A DNA stretch of 64,000 nt from the NCBI RefSeq assembly GCF_024807615.1, contig NZ_JANUCJ010000002.1, positions 186,001 to 250,000 on the forward strand, read 5' to 3'. The notes beneath the pieces are model-generated. The model was not told the DNA's origin. It did no database searches and saw only the letters and a list, made by a program, of their open reading frames with translations. Of the stretch, positions 46,156 through 55,391 are shown piece by piece. The DNA is from Tsukamurella ocularis. GTDB taxonomy: Bacteria > Actinomycetota > Actinomycetes > Mycobacteriales > Mycobacteriaceae. The first letter of the stretch is position 1, and each line of letters opens with the position of its first letter. The position numbers and the translations under genes were made by a program.

Positions 46156-47019
46156 ATGCTCGACGTGCATCGGCTTCGCCTCCTCCGAGAGCTCTCGCTG
46201 CGCGGCACCATCACGGCCGTCGCGCAGGCGCTCGACTACACCCCCTCGGCCGTCTCGCAGCAGCTCGCGACGCTGGAACGCGAGGCCGGCCGACCGCTGC
46301 TCGAACGCACCGGCCGCACCGTCCGGCTCACCGAGGCCGGCCGGATCCTCGCCGGCCACGCCGACGCGGTGCTCGAACGCCTCGAACGGGCTCGCGCGGA
46401 GATCGACGCCCTCGGCACCGAGGTCGCGGGCGAGTTGCGGATCGGTTCGTTCGGCTCCGCCATGCGCACCGTGGTCACCCCGGCTCTCTTACGCCTCTCG
46501 CGCGACCACCCGCTGCTCCGCGTGCGCGTGACCGAGATCGACCCCGCGACGGCGCCCGAAGAACTGCGCTCCCGACGGCTCGACGTCGCCCTGCTCCAGA
46601 GCTACGACTGCCTGCCCACGCGCGAGGAGCCCGCGCTCGACACGGAGCCGCTCTTCGATGAGGCGGTGTACCTCGCGACTGCGCGGGATCGCCCGCGCGT
46701 CCTCGCCGACTGCGCCGAGGAACGCTGGATCTCGGGCACCGTCGGCACGCTGTGCGACGACGCCACCGTCCGGACCTGCGAGAACGCGGGCTTCACGCCC
46801 CGCGTCCGCCACCGCACCGACGACTTCGCCGCCGTCCTCGCGCTCGTCGACGCCGGGCAGGGTGTGGCCGTGATCCCCGATCTGGCGGCGGTCGACGTGC
46901 CGGAGAAGGTGCTGCTCACCCCGCTGGACGTGGTCCGGCACACCGCGCTGGCCTATCGGCGCGGCGCGGCGCGCGACCCGCTCATCGGGGCGGCGCGGGC
47001 GGCGCTCAGGTCGCGCTGA
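46156..47019 (+). CDS. LysR-family transcription regulator
   Basis: The 287-residue protein has the standard N-terminal winged helix ([20 protein letters not shown] and [17 protein letters not shown]) followed by a periplasmic-binding-like effector domain ([35 protein letters not shown]). It probably controls the divergent dapA-like gene and its own expression. The effector is unknown. Its 3' end overlaps uppP by 14 nt in convergent fashion. Confidence 0.92.
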   Translation: MLDVHRLRLLRELSLRGTITAVAQALDYTPSAVSQQLATLEREAGRPLLERTGRTVRLTEAGRILAGHADAVLERLERARAEIDALGTEVAGELRIGSFGSAMRTVVTPALLRLSRDHPLLRVRVTEIDPATAPEELRSRRLDVALLQSYDCLPTREEPALDTEPLFDEAVYLATARDRPRVLADCAEERWISGTVGTLCDDATVRTCENAGFTPRVRHRTDDFAAVLALVDAGQGVAVIPDLAAVDVPEKVLLTPLDVVRHTALAYRRGAARDPLIGAARAALRSR

Positions 47020-47857
47020 TCACGCCGCCCCAGAGCAGGCCCAGGACCAGGAAACCGACCGCGATGCGGTAGCCGACGAACCAGTTCAGCGAGTGCTTCG
47101 CGACGAAGTTGAGCAGCCAGGCGATCGCGGCGTAGCCCACGACGAAGGCGATCACGGTCGCGACCAACAGCTGCGGGCCCGAGGCGTGGAGTCCCTCGCC
47201 GGCGGGCTTGAAGGCGTCCGGGAGGCTGAACAGTCCCGACGCGGTGACCGCCGGGATCGCGAGCAGGAAGGACAGTCGCACCGCCGCCTCGCGCGAGAGG
47301 CCGAGGAACAGGCCGGCGCTCGAGGTGGCGCCGGAACGGGAGACGCCGGGGATCAGTGCGAGGCACTGCGCGAGGCCCATGAGGATGCCGTCGCGGGCCG
47401 TGACCTGCTCCAGCGGCCGCTGGCGGTTCGCGTACACCTTCGAGCTCACGTACTCCGCGGCGAAGATGACGATGGAGAAGACGATCAGCATCGTCGCCAC
47501 CAGGTACAGGTTGCGCGCCGCGGTACGGATCTCATCCTTGAACAGGTAGCCCAACACGCCGATCGGGATCGTGCCGATGATCACGTACCAGCCGATCCGG
47601 TAGTCCACGCCCCGCTCGCCGGCGTCGAACAGGCCGCGGAACCAGGCGATCACGATCCGGTAGATGTCGCGCGCGAAGTAGATCAGCACCGCCAGCTCGG
47701 TGCCCAGCTGCGTGACCGCGGTGAACGAGGCGCCCGCGTCGTCGCCGAACCAGAGCTCCGAGACGATCCGTAGGTGCCCCGAGGACGAGACGGGGAGGAA
47801 CTCCGTCAACCCCTGCACCACGCCGAGCACGATCGCCTGCAACCACGTCATGTCCAC
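47006..47857 (-). CDS. uppP: Undecaprenyl-diphosphatase UppP
   Basis: UppP dephosphorylates undecaprenyl diphosphate at the membrane, recycling the carrier for peptidoglycan and other wall polymers. The 283-residue protein has about eight membrane helices and the two family motifs: [16 protein letters not shown] near the N-terminus and [20 protein letters not shown] in the second half. GTG 47857 is preferred since TAGCCT (47864-47869) ends 6 nt upstream; ATG 47851 is the alternative. It corresponds to Rv2136c. Confidence 0.95.
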   Translation of the reverse strand: MDMTWLQAIVLGVVQGLTEFLPVSSSGHLRIVSELWFGDDAGASFTAVTQLGTELAVLIYFARDIYRIVIAWFRGLFDAGERGVDYRIGWYVIIGTIPIGVLGYLFKDEIRTAARNLYLVATMLIVFSIVIFAAEYVSSKVYANRQRPLEQVTARDGILMGLAQCLALIPGVSRSGATSSAGLFLGLSREAAVRLSFLLAIPAVTASGLFSLPDAFKPAGEGLHASGPQLLVATVIAFVVGYAAIAWLLNFVAKHSLNWFVGYRIAVGFLVLGLLWGGVISAT

Positions 47858-47914
47858 CCGGGCAGGCTACCGGCCGGACCGACGGGCGGCCCGGGACGGT
47901 AGTTTCGAGGGATC

Positions 47915-48925
47915 ATGACCCGCACCTTCGCCTCCCGGATCGCCGCCCTCGCCGTCGTCGCCGCGGTCGCCCTCACCGGCTGTTCCACGACGCCCGCCCG
48001 CGAGGACCGCCCGACGATCGTCCCGGCCCAGCCCGCCGTCGCGCCGGAGCCCACCACCGCCCCTGCCGGCCTGATCGCGCCCGCTGCCGCGGGCGAGGGC
48101 CTGGCCTTCGATCCGGTCGGCCGTCGCCTCGCGGCCCTGGCCGGCAACGAGGTCGTGCTGTACACCGTCGACGGCGGGCTGAAGGAGGTCGCGCGGATCG
48201 CCACCGACGGCCGCGCGAACCAGGTCGTCGCCAAGGGCCGTAGGGGCGCGGGATTCCTCGTGGCGACGACGAACGGCGTACTGGAAATCGACGGGGACAA
48301 GGCGGGCTTCTCGCAGCGGCTCGACGGTGGTGTCCTGTCGGTGGCCGCGTATGACGAATTGAACGACGACTCGGTGTGGGCGGTCGTGGGAACGGCCGCC
48401 GGCGACATCGTCGCCCTGCGAACGGCCAAGGACCCGAAAAAGATCAGCGGGCCCGTCGAGGCGAGCCGGGTTCTTGTTCACGGCACCGACGTGGCCGTCG
48501 TCGACCGGCTGCAGTCCTCCGTGTCCACGGTCGACGTGGCGGGCGGCACGTTCGGCAAGGGGCTGCGCGTGGGCCGCGGCGTCACCAACGCGACTATCAC
48601 GCCGGATGGACGGGTCTTCGCCGTGGACACGGGCAAGAACCAGGTGATCGGCTACACCGCCGCGCCGCTGATGGAGCGGTTCCTCTACCCGGAGAAGGGC
48701 TCGCCCTGGGCCGTTGACTACGACGAGACCGACAAGCTGATGTGGGTGACCCGCACCGCGACGAACGAGGTGGTCGGCTACGCACTGAACACCGGCATCC
48801 CCGAGCAGCGCAAGCTGTACCCCACCGTGCGCCAGCCGAACGCGATCGCGGTGGACGCGAAGACCGGGACCTTGTACGTGCAGTCGGCGACGGGCGCCGG
48901 CATCCAGGCGATCCCGAGGCGCTAG
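47915..48925 (+). CDS. LppL-like lipoprotein with beta-propeller features
   Basis: This is a 336-residue exported lipoprotein whose signal peptide ends in a lipobox with Cys23 (VALTGCSTTP). The mature part consists of repeated beta blades: LAFDPVGRRLAALAGNEVVL, TPDGRVFAVDTGKNQVIGYT and VDAKTGTLYVQSATGAGIQA, suggesting an NHL/YVTN-like propeller. It is in the place of Rv2138 (LppL), upstream of pyrD. Function is unknown. TAGTTT lies 9 nt before the ATG. Confidence 0.85.
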   Translation: MTRTFASRIAALAVVAAVALTGCSTTPAREDRPTIVPAQPAVAPEPTTAPAGLIAPAAAGEGLAFDPVGRRLAALAGNEVVLYTVDGGLKEVARIATDGRANQVVAKGRRGAGFLVATTNGVLEIDGDKAGFSQRLDGGVLSVAAYDELNDDSVWAVVGTAAGDIVALRTAKDPKKISGPVEASRVLVHGTDVAVVDRLQSSVSTVDVAGGTFGKGLRVGRGVTNATITPDGRVFAVDTGKNQVIGYTAAPLMERFLYPEKGSPWAVDYDETDKLMWVTRTATNEVVGYALNTGIPEQRKLYPTVRQPNAIAVDAKTGTLYVQSATGAGIQAIPRR

Positions 48926-48932
48926 GAGTCCC

Positions 48933-49184
48933 ATGACCACGACCGCAGGCGCACGGGACGGCGGCGCGTTCAGTGACGAGGAGTACGATTTCCTGCCGCT
49001 GAGGTTGCCGCGGGAGGTCTCCCGCGTCACCGCGGCGATGCGCCTCGCCATCGAGGCCGAGTTCGGCGGGTGGGAGCTGTCCCGCGTGCGGCTGTACACC
49101 GACGGTTCGCGGCGGGTCCTGCTGCGCCGCAAACGCACGAAAACGTCCGGCATGCTGCCGCCGGACGCCACGAAGGGGTTGTGA
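48933..49184 (+). CDS. DUF5703-like small protein
   Basis: This 83-residue soluble protein follows the pattern [20 protein letters not shown] and [20 protein letters not shown], which matches what I recall of the actinobacterial DUF5703 family. Function is unknown. It is 7 nt after the LppL-like gene, and its stop overlaps the GTG start of pyrD, so it is part of a three-gene operon. Confidence 0.78.
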   Translation: MTTTAGARDGGAFSDEEYDFLPLRLPREVSRVTAAMRLAIEAEFGGWELSRVRLYTDGSRRVLLRRKRTKTSGMLPPDATKGL

Positions 49185-50284
49185 ACACCATGCCGGCGAT
49201 GTCCCAGGCGATCTACCGGTCGCTCCTGAACGTGCTGTTCCTCGTCTCGCCCGAGCGGATCCACCACTGGGTTTTCGGCCTGATCCGGGGCACCACCGCC
49301 GTCCCGCCCGTCCGGGCCGGGATCCGACGGGGCCTGGCGCACCGGGATCCGATCCTCGAGCAGACCGTCTTCGGCGTACGCTTCCCCGCGCCCATCGGCC
49401 TGGCCGCAGGCTTCGACAAGAACGCCCGCGCCGTCAACGGCTGGGGCGCGCTCGGCTTCGGCTTCGCCGAGATCGGCACCGTCACCGCACACGCGCAGCC
49501 CGGCAACCCGACGCCCCGTCTGTTCCGGCTCCCCGCCGATCGTGCACTGATCAACCGCATGGGCTTCAACAACTACGGCGCCGGCGCCGCCGCGAACGAG
49601 TTGCGCAAGCGCGACGCCGGGCCCACCGCGGTGCCGATCGGCGCGAACATCGGCAAGACCAAGGTCACCCCGCTCGAGGGCGCGGCCGACGACTACCGGA
49701 TCAGCGCCATGCTGCTCGGACCGCTGGCCGACTTCATCGTGGTCAACGTCTCCTCCCCCAATACCCCGGGCCTGCGCGATCTCCAGGCCACCGCATCGCT
49801 GCGCCCTGTGCTGCAGGCCGTCGTCGACACAGTCACCGTGCCGGTGCTGGTGAAGATCGCGCCCGACCTCGCCGACGAGGACGTCGACGCCGTCGCCGAC
49901 CTCGCGAAGGAGCTCGGCCTCGCGGGCATCGTCGCGACCAACACCACGATCAGCCGCGCGGGCCTGGCGACGCCGGACGCCGAGGTCGAGGCCATGGGCG
50001 CGGGCGGCCTCTCCGGCCGGCCCGTCAAGGCGCGCTCGCTGGAGGTCCTGCGGCGCCTCTCCGCCCGCGTGGGCGACGACCTGGTGCTGATCTCAGTCGG
50101 CGGGATCGAGACCGCCGACGAGGTCTACGAGCGCATCCGCGCCGGCGCCTCGCTGGTGCAGGTGTACACGCAGTTCATCTACGGCGGGCCCGCCTGGACC
50201 CGGTCCGTGCACAAGGAGCTGGCCGCACGCCTGCGCGCCGACGGCTTCTCCTCGATCTCGGAGGCCGTCGGCGTCGATCGCTGA
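49181..50284 (+). CDS. pyrD: Dihydroorotate dehydrogenase (quinone), class 2, PyrD
   Basis: PyrD oxidises dihydroorotate to orotate in pyrimidine synthesis, passing electrons to the membrane quinone. The ~367-residue protein has the class 2 N-terminal helices and the FMN-binding [60 protein letters not shown] (catalytic Ser), KIAPDL and [10 protein letters not shown]. Start choice is open between GTG 49181 (GTGA overlap), ATG 49190 and ATG 49199; I list the coupled GTG. It corresponds to Rv2139. Confidence 0.94.
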   Translation: MNTMPAMSQAIYRSLLNVLFLVSPERIHHWVFGLIRGTTAVPPVRAGIRRGLAHRDPILEQTVFGVRFPAPIGLAAGFDKNARAVNGWGALGFGFAEIGTVTAHAQPGNPTPRLFRLPADRALINRMGFNNYGAGAAANELRKRDAGPTAVPIGANIGKTKVTPLEGAADDYRISAMLLGPLADFIVVNVSSPNTPGLRDLQATASLRPVLQAVVDTVTVPVLVKIAPDLADEDVDAVADLAKELGLAGIVATNTTISRAGLATPDAEVEAMGAGGLSGRPVKARSLEVLRRLSARVGDDLVLISVGGIETADEVYERIRAGASLVQVYTQFIYGGPAWTRSVHKELAARLRADGFSSISEAVGVDR

Positions 50285-50300
50285 CGCCCCTCACGCACGA

Positions 50301-50340
50301 CGAAGGCCGCGCCCGGGGATTCCCGGGCGCGCGGCCTTCG
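50301..50340. terminator. Strong bidirectional terminator hairpin
   Basis: A long GC-rich stem (CGAAGGCCGCG and CCCGGG against their complements, with a 2-nt bulge) around the loop GAT/T lies between converging pyrD and PEBP genes. Confidence 0.75.
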
Positions 50341-50348
50341 CGAACGGA

Positions 50349-50882
50349 TCAGACCTGCGCGTAGGTGGCGGTGATGGAGCCACGGGCGATGGCGGCACCG
50401 AACAGGTTGAAGCCCAGGTAGGCGGGCGTCGCCGTGGCGGGCAGGTCCAGCTTCTCCACGCCGAGCGCGTGCACGACGAAGATGTACCGGTGCGGGCCGT
50501 GCCCGGCGGGCGGCGCGGCACCGATGTAGCGCGGCAGGCTCGCGTCGTTGTTGAGCGTCAACGCGCCCTCCGGGAGCGAGCCCGGCGCACCGTCGCCCGC
50601 GCCGGCGGCGAGGGACGTCACGGAGGCGGGGATGTTCGCGACCGCCCAGTGCCAGAACCCGGAGGCCGTCGGGGCGTCGGGGTCGTAGCAGGTCACGGCG
50701 TAGGACTTGGTGCCCGCGGGCGCGCCGCTCCAGGAGAGCTGGGGCGAGACGTCCTCGCCGCCCGCGCCCATGATGCCGCTGCGGTGCGCCACGGGGAGCT
50801 CGGCCCCGTCGACGATGCTCTCGGACGTGACGGTCAGCGCCGGCAGGGCGGGCAGCCCCGCGTACGGATCGAACGAAGTCAT
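50349..50882 (-). CDS. YbhB/YbcL-type PEBP family protein (Rv2140c-like)
   Basis: This 177-residue protein of the phosphatidylethanolamine-binding (Raf-kinase-inhibitor-like) family contains [40 protein letters not shown] and [19 protein letters not shown], which form the anion-binding pocket. The physiological ligand is uncertain. It lies 28 nt downstream of the M20 peptidase on the same strand, the same pair as Rv2141c-Rv2140c. Confidence 0.93.
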   Translation of the reverse strand: MTSFDPYAGLPALPALTVTSESIVDGAELPVAHRSGIMGAGGEDVSPQLSWSGAPAGTKSYAVTCYDPDAPTASGFWHWAVANIPASVTSLAAGAGDGAPGSLPEGALTLNNDASLPRYIGAAPPAGHGPHRYIFVVHALGVEKLDLPATATPAYLGFNLFGAAIARGSITATYAQV

Positions 50883-50910
50883 GGCGATTCCTCTCGTGGT
50901 GCGCGGATCT

Positions 50911-52251
50911 CTAGGAGTTCATCAGGAAGTGCTCGAAGACCTGTGTACCGAACGTCAGAGCGTCAACGGGCACCCGCTCGTCGACCCCGTGGAACAGCGC
51001 CGCGAAGTCCAGCTCCTCGGGGAGCCGCAGCGGCGCGAAGCCGAAGCAGCGGATCCCGAGCTTGGCGAAGGCCTTCGCGTCGGTCCCTCCCGACAGCATG
51101 TACGGCACCGTCCGGCCGTCGGCGTCGAACGCGAGGATCGCGTCGTTCATGGCGTCGACGAGGGCACCGTCGAACTGGGTCTCGTAGGGCTCGAGCTTGG
51201 TGATCCATTCCCGCTCGATGTCGGGCCCCAGGATGTCGTCGAGCTCCTTCTCGAAGGCGGCCTGCCGCCCGGGGAGGACGCGGCAGTCGACAACGGCCTC
51301 CGCACTCTGCGGGATGACGTTCGCCTTGTAGCCCGCGCGCAGCATCGTCGGGTTCGCGGTGTCGCGCAGCGTGGCCCCGACGATGCGGGCGAGGCCACCG
51401 ATCTTGGCGAGCTGCCCCTCGAGGTCCGGGCCGTCCACGTCGATGTCGATGGTGGACTCCCGGTCGAGGACGCGCAGGAACTGGACCACGGTGTCTGTGA
51501 GGACCAGGGGGAACTTGTGCCGCCCCAACCGCGCGACCGCCTCGGCGAGCACCGTCACCGCGTTGTCCTCGTGCACGAAGGAACCGTGGCCGGCCCGGGC
51601 CTTCGCCGTCAGCCGCATCCAGCCGAGGCTCTTCTCGGCCGACTCGACCAGGTACAGGCGCCGCTTGTCGCCCGACGGGGTGTCGACGGTCAGCGAGAAG
51701 CCGCCGACTTCGCCGACCGCCTCCGTGACGCCCGCGAACAGCTCGGGACGGTGCTTGACCAACCAGTGCGAGCCCCAGGTGCCGCCGGCCTCCTCGTCCG
51801 CGAGGAAGGCGAACGTGATGTCGCGGGGCGGGACGGTGCCCATCGACTTCAGCTGGCGCGCGAGCGCGAGCATGATGCCGCACATGTCCTTCATATCGAC
51901 CGCGCCGCGGCCCCACACGTAGCCGTCCTCGACGGCGCCCGAGAACGGGTGCACGCTCCAGTCGGCGGGCTCCGCGGGCACCACGTCGAGGTGGCCGTGC
52001 ACGAGCAGCGTGCCCCGCTTCGGGTTCGCGCCCTTGAGCGTGGCGAAGACGTTGCCGCGGCCGGGCTGCCCGGACTCGACGTACACGGTCTCGTATCCGA
52101 CCTCCTCCAGCTGCGCCTGGACCCAGCGGGCGCACTCGGCCTCGCCCTTGGTGGTCTCGAGCTCACCGGTGTTGGAGGTGTCGAATCGGATCAGGGCGCT
52201 CACGGTCTCGACGACCTCGTCGAGCGCGTTCACTGCAGTAGCCACACCCAT
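50911..52251 (-). CDS. M20-family metallopeptidase (Rv2141c-like)
   Basis: This 446-residue dizinc carboxypeptidase/dipeptidase has [17 protein letters not shown] (His and the Asp after it), [10 protein letters not shown] (bridging Asp), [16 protein letters not shown] (Glu-Glu, general base), and a late His in [10 protein letters not shown]. The lid/dimerisation domain is present in the middle ([15 protein letters not shown]). The substrate is not known. ATG 52251 ([17 protein letters not shown]) is listed; a GTG two codons later is also possible, so the exact start is open by a few residues. Confidence 0.9.
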   Translation of the reverse strand: MGVATAVNALDEVVETVSALIRFDTSNTGELETTKGEAECARWVQAQLEEVGYETVYVESGQPGRGNVFATLKGANPKRGTLLVHGHLDVVPAEPADWSVHPFSGAVEDGYVWGRGAVDMKDMCGIMLALARQLKSMGTVPPRDITFAFLADEEAGGTWGSHWLVKHRPELFAGVTEAVGEVGGFSLTVDTPSGDKRRLYLVESAEKSLGWMRLTAKARAGHGSFVHEDNAVTVLAEAVARLGRHKFPLVLTDTVVQFLRVLDRESTIDIDVDGPDLEGQLAKIGGLARIVGATLRDTANPTMLRAGYKANVIPQSAEAVVDCRVLPGRQAAFEKELDDILGPDIEREWITKLEPYETQFDGALVDAMNDAILAFDADGRTVPYMLSGGTDAKAFAKLGIRCFGFAPLRLPEELDFAALFHGVDERVPVDALTFGTQVFEHFLMNS

Positions 52252-52310
52252 ATGAGTACCACGGACGGGCGATGACTTCGTCGCGCCCACGGCGCCCCCG
52301 ACGTGCCGAT

Positions 52311-52340
52311 TTGGTTTCCCGGGCCCGCGTGGATTACGGT
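52311..52340 (+). promoter_or_regulatory. Predicted promoter of tRNA-Leu
   Basis: TTGGTT (52311-52316), an 18-nt spacer and TACGGT (52335-52340) place the start about 8-10 nt before the mature tRNA. Confidence 0.5.
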
Positions 52341-52354
52341 TAACGAGCTTCCCA

Positions 52355-52440
52355 GCGCGGGTGGCGGAATGGCAGACGCGCTAGCTTGAGGTGCTAGTGT
52401 CCTACTAATGGACGTGGGGGTTCAAGTCCCCCTCCGCGCA
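52355..52440 (+). tRNA. tRNA-Leu, anticodon GAG
   Basis: The 86-nt sequence folds into a class II cloverleaf. The 7-bp acceptor is GCGCGGG with UCCGCGC (one G-U), discriminator A at 52440. The anticodon stem CUAGC/GCUAG encloses the loop UUGAGGU, giving anticodon GAG. The long variable arm GUCC/GGAC and the T arm GGGGG-UUCAAGU-CCCCC follow. The CCA end is not encoded. It should read CUC and CUU leucine codons. Confidence 0.96.
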
Positions 52441-52448
52441 CAACGATG

Positions 52449-52474
52449 AAAACCCCGGCCACGGCCGGGGTTTT
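52449..52474. terminator. Terminator after tRNA-Leu
   Basis: AAAACCCCGGC pairs with its complement ending GGGGTTTT around a 4-nt loop. The A-run before and T-run after make it a good intrinsic terminator in both directions, serving the tRNA and the small gene on the other strand. Confidence 0.85.
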
Positions 52475-52480
52475 CGCGTT

Positions 52481-52735
52481 TTACTGCACGGGCTGCGGCG
52501 CCAGCTCGATGCGGTGCGTCGGCGCCCATACGACGTCGTCGTGCAGCGACAGGAAGCTGTACTCGACCGTCTCGGTGCCGCCCGATTCGTCGAGCCGGAG
52601 TCCCGACAGGCGCCCCGCCGCCAGCAACCGGCCCTCCGCGTCGAAGATCCGCGCATCGCGATCGGTGACGGCGTCGTAGTCCGCGTGGAAGGCCTCGTAC
52701 AGTTCGCGTCCCGTGAACGTTTCCATGCCGTTCAT
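52481..52735 (-). CDS. Small hypothetical protein
   Basis: This ~84-residue soluble, acidic protein (METFTGRELYEAFHADYDAV, later FDAEGRLLAAGRLSGLRLDE, ending ELAPQPVQ) has no recognised domain. ATG 52735 is listed; ATG 52726 three codons later is equally good because neither has a strong ribosome site. It converges on the tRNA terminator. Confidence 0.6.
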   Translation of the reverse strand: MNGMETFTGRELYEAFHADYDAVTDRDARIFDAEGRLLAAGRLSGLRLDESGGTETVEYSFLSLHDDVVWAPTHRIELAPQPVQ

Positions 52736-52863
52736 GGTGCTCTTGTTCGCGCCTGATCGCGACGGATTCCGCGGCGTACCGGACATTCGGAACACTTCCC
52801 CCGAACCTGTCCCCCGCCGCCTGAGCGCCGCGCGACGGGGCCCCGTCTGGCAGGCTGAAGGAT

Positions 52864-53853
52864 GTGCCCAGGTCGATCGAGCCCACCCGCCTCCGCAAGC
52901 TCCGCGATATCACACCCGTCACCCGGTTCGGTGTCGGCGGCACCGATCTGGGCATCGCGTGCCGCTTCGGCGACGAGGTGCTCTACGTCTTCGGGGACAC
53001 CTTCGAGGGGCTGAGCATCGGCGCAGGCGAGTGGCGCTCCCCCGTCGGCCTGTTCGGCGACCGCAACGGCGTCATGAGCCGTCCCGCCGGCCCCGATCCC
53101 GACCGGGCACGGCAGTTGCTCGACTACTCGCACGACACCGGCCGATTCACGACGATCCTGCCCACCTCGTGCGTCCGGGTCGACCAAGTCCTGTACCTGC
53201 ACACAATGACGATGCAGAGCCTCGACACCGTCGTGCAGACGGGCCTGTGGCGCAGCGACGACGGTGCCGCGACCTGGCGGGAGGTCGCTCAGTACAACGC
53301 CGGCCACGCGGACGGCGCCTGGTGCATGTGGGCGCTGTGCCCCGCCCCCGACGGATACACCTACAACATCTCCACAGGCGGCCTTACGCGCGACAAGGGC
53401 CTGCGGCTGCACCGCATGCGGACCGAGACCCTCGGCACCCTCCGTAAGGGCCTCAACGTCGAATGGGAGTCCTGGGGCTGGCGGCAGGACACTGGCTGGG
53501 CGTGGGGCAACCCGCCGACGGACCTCGTGCTCGGCCAGGGCTACGGCGAGCTCTCGCTATCGTTGGTGGAGGGCACCTGGGTGCTGACCTACTTCGACGC
53601 CGCCGGGTACCGGATCGCCGCGCGCTTCGCCGACCGGATCGACGGGACGTGGTCCGATCCGGTGACGCTGCTGCAGGGCTCGTCCTGGCAGGACGAGGAC
53701 CACGCGGCGGGCCGGGTCGCCCAGCTCTACGGCGGCTACCTCGTCCCCGGCTCGACACTGGAGTCCGCTCGACTCGTCGTGTCGCAGTGGAACACCGCGG
53801 TCGGCCACCCGTACAAGTCGATGATGTTCTCCGGCGCGCTGCGCCGGCCCTGA
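52864..53853 (+). CDS. DUF4185 protein
   Basis: The 329-residue protein matches the DUF4185 pattern of a five-bladed beta-propeller-like fold: RFGVGGTDLGIACRFGDEVL, YVFGDTFEG, SWGWRQDTGWAWGNPPTDLV and SLVEGTWVLTYFDAAGY. Aromatic and Asp residues in these segments resemble glycosidase-like propellers. Known family members act on sugar polymers in some actinobacteria, but here the role is uncertain. No signal peptide is seen, so it may be cytoplasmic. The GTG start follows GAAGGAT. Confidence 0.82.
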   Translation: MPRSIEPTRLRKLRDITPVTRFGVGGTDLGIACRFGDEVLYVFGDTFEGLSIGAGEWRSPVGLFGDRNGVMSRPAGPDPDRARQLLDYSHDTGRFTTILPTSCVRVDQVLYLHTMTMQSLDTVVQTGLWRSDDGAATWREVAQYNAGHADGAWCMWALCPAPDGYTYNISTGGLTRDKGLRLHRMRTETLGTLRKGLNVEWESWGWRQDTGWAWGNPPTDLVLGQGYGELSLSLVEGTWVLTYFDAAGYRIAARFADRIDGTWSDPVTLLQGSSWQDEDHAAGRVAQLYGGYLVPGSTLESARLVVSQWNTAVGHPYKSMMFSGALRRP

Positions 53854-53954
53854 CGCTCAGCGCGGTGCTGCGGTGCTCGCCGTCGGGGGCCTCACCGCCG
53901 CGATCGCCACCCGCGACTGACCGGGCTGCCTCGCGATGTCGACGTTCCATGCGC

Positions 53955-53978
53955 CGGAGGTGGTCAGGAACACCTCCG
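53955..53978. terminator. Hairpin between DUF4185 and gluconokinase genes
   Basis: CGGAGGTG-N8-CACCTCCG is a perfect 8-bp inverted repeat in the 154-bp gap (53854-54007) between converging genes. Nothing else is seen in that gap. Confidence 0.5.
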
Positions 53979-54007
53979 ACCCACGAGCAGTCGAATTCGT
54001 GAGCTGA

Positions 54008-54532
54008 TCAGGCGATGCCCGGGACCTCCGTCGCCGCGAAATCGGCGAGGGCCTCGTGCACGATGTCGGGGATGTCGCCGGACACGTTGACCGTGACCCC
54101 GAACTCGTCGGGGTCCAGCGGCTCGAGGATCTCGAGCTGCGAAGCGAGCATGCCCGCCTTCATGAAGTGCCCCGCGCGGCTGCTCATGCGCTCCTGCAGC
54201 AGTTCCTCGTTGCCCGTGAGGAAGACGAAGTAGACGGAAGCGCCCGCGGCGCGGATCCGGTCCCGGTACGCCCGCTTGAGCGCGGAACAGGCCACGACGG
54301 TGGGGCGCCCCGCGATCATCTCGTCCCTGAGGTAGGCGCCGATCGTGGCCAGCCATGGCCACCGGTCCTCGTCGGTCAGCGGCTGCCCCGCGCCCATTTT
54401 CGCGCGGTTCGCTTCACTGTGGAAATCGTCGCCGTCGGCGAAGCTCCGGCCTAGGCGGGAGGCCAATTCGGCGCCTACCGTCGACTTCCCCGAGCCGGAT
54501 ACTCCCATCACGCAGATCTGGATCATCGCCAT
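54008..54532 (-). CDS. gntK: Gluconokinase GntK
   Basis: This 174-residue thermoresistant-type gluconokinase phosphorylates D-gluconate with ATP to 6-phosphogluconate. Walker A is GVSGSGKSTVG. DGDDFHSEANRAKMGAGQPL followed by DEDRWPWLATI is the classic substrate-site block, and VVACSALKRAYRDRIR is the second. The gene stands alone, without a nearby permease or regulator. The start could also be the ATG two codons in. Confidence 0.93.
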   Translation of the reverse strand: MAMIQICVMGVSGSGKSTVGAELASRLGRSFADGDDFHSEANRAKMGAGQPLTDEDRWPWLATIGAYLRDEMIAGRPTVVACSALKRAYRDRIRAAGASVYFVFLTGNEELLQERMSSRAGHFMKAGMLASQLEILEPLDPDEFGVTVNVSGDIPDIVHEALADFAATEVPGIA

Positions 54533-54644
54533 CGGTCGAGTAGATCACGACCGCCCGGGCGTGCGCGGCGCAAGCGTGCACCTGCCGCCGACCACGCCGG
54601 CGGCGGGCCACGCATAATGACCCCGTACGAGGGAGAGAGTCCAG

Positions 54645-55376
54645 ATGCCGGTGTCTGTCGTGGCCGCGATCGCGATCGTGCTGCTCCTCGCTCTCGCCCT
54701 GTTCGCCGCGGAGGCCTGGGCCCGCGCCCGGGTCCGCTCGGAGATCCGCCGCGCCGCCACCGACCCGCTCGGCACCGTGCCGACGGTCACCCTCGGCTCC
54801 CGCCCGATCCTGGTGCCGCTCGCACGGCACCGTCGGATCCCGCGGATGCACGTCGACACCCACCACGCCGCGGCCGACCCGCGGGCCCTCGTGCTCGCCG
54901 CCGACGCGACGGACGTGGTGCCGGGAGACGAGGCGGTGACCATCGGATCCCTCGATGTGACCGCCGAGCTGCGACTGTCCTGGATGTGGCACCTCGTGGA
55001 CACCGCCCGCGAGGAGTCCGACGACGCGGCGATCGTGGTCCGTTCCCTCACGCTGCTCCCGCGCCGCCGCTCGGTGTCGGTCACCGTCGCGCTGCCCGTC
55101 GCCTTCGGCCTCGGCGTGGACGTGCGGGTCGTCGTGGCGGTGTCGGTTCGGGACGGCCGGGTCGCGTTGCGCGCCACGGACCTGTCGATGCCGATCAGCG
55201 TCGTGCCGGTACCGATCCCCATCGCCTGGGCGATCGACTCGTGGATCACCGCGCTGCGGGCCCGGATCGTGCCGGCGGCGGTCGACGCGCTGACGATCAC
55301 GGACATCCGCTGGTTCGAGGACGCGGTCGTTGTCTACCTCACGGCACACGAGGCGACGGTGCCCCTCGGGCGATGA
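54645..55376 (+). CDS. LmeA-like (DUF2993) membrane-anchored protein
   Basis: This 243-residue protein has an N-terminal hydrophobic anchor (VVAAIAIVLLLALALFAAEA) and a beta-rich body with repeated Val-rich strands, typical of the DUF2993 group that includes LmeA, a phospholipid-binding protein needed for lipomannan maturation in mycobacteria. GAGGGAGAG precedes the ATG, and CATAAT at 54613-54618 can serve as -10. The match is by overall pattern, so the confidence is moderate. Confidence 0.68.
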   Translation: MPVSVVAAIAIVLLLALALFAAEAWARARVRSEIRRAATDPLGTVPTVTLGSRPILVPLARHRRIPRMHVDTHHAAADPRALVLAADATDVVPGDEAVTIGSLDVTAELRLSWMWHLVDTAREESDDAAIVVRSLTLLPRRRSVSVTVALPVAFGLGVDVRVVVAVSVRDGRVALRATDLSMPISVVPVPIPIAWAIDSWITALRARIVPAAVDALTITDIRWFEDAVVVYLTAHEATVPLGR

Positions 55377-55391
55377 GGGACAATCGTCCGC

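Noticed and set aside
52355-52440. tRNA-Leu as a phage or island attachment site
   Set aside because: No integrase, no repeated 3' end of the tRNA and no change of base composition were seen downstream.
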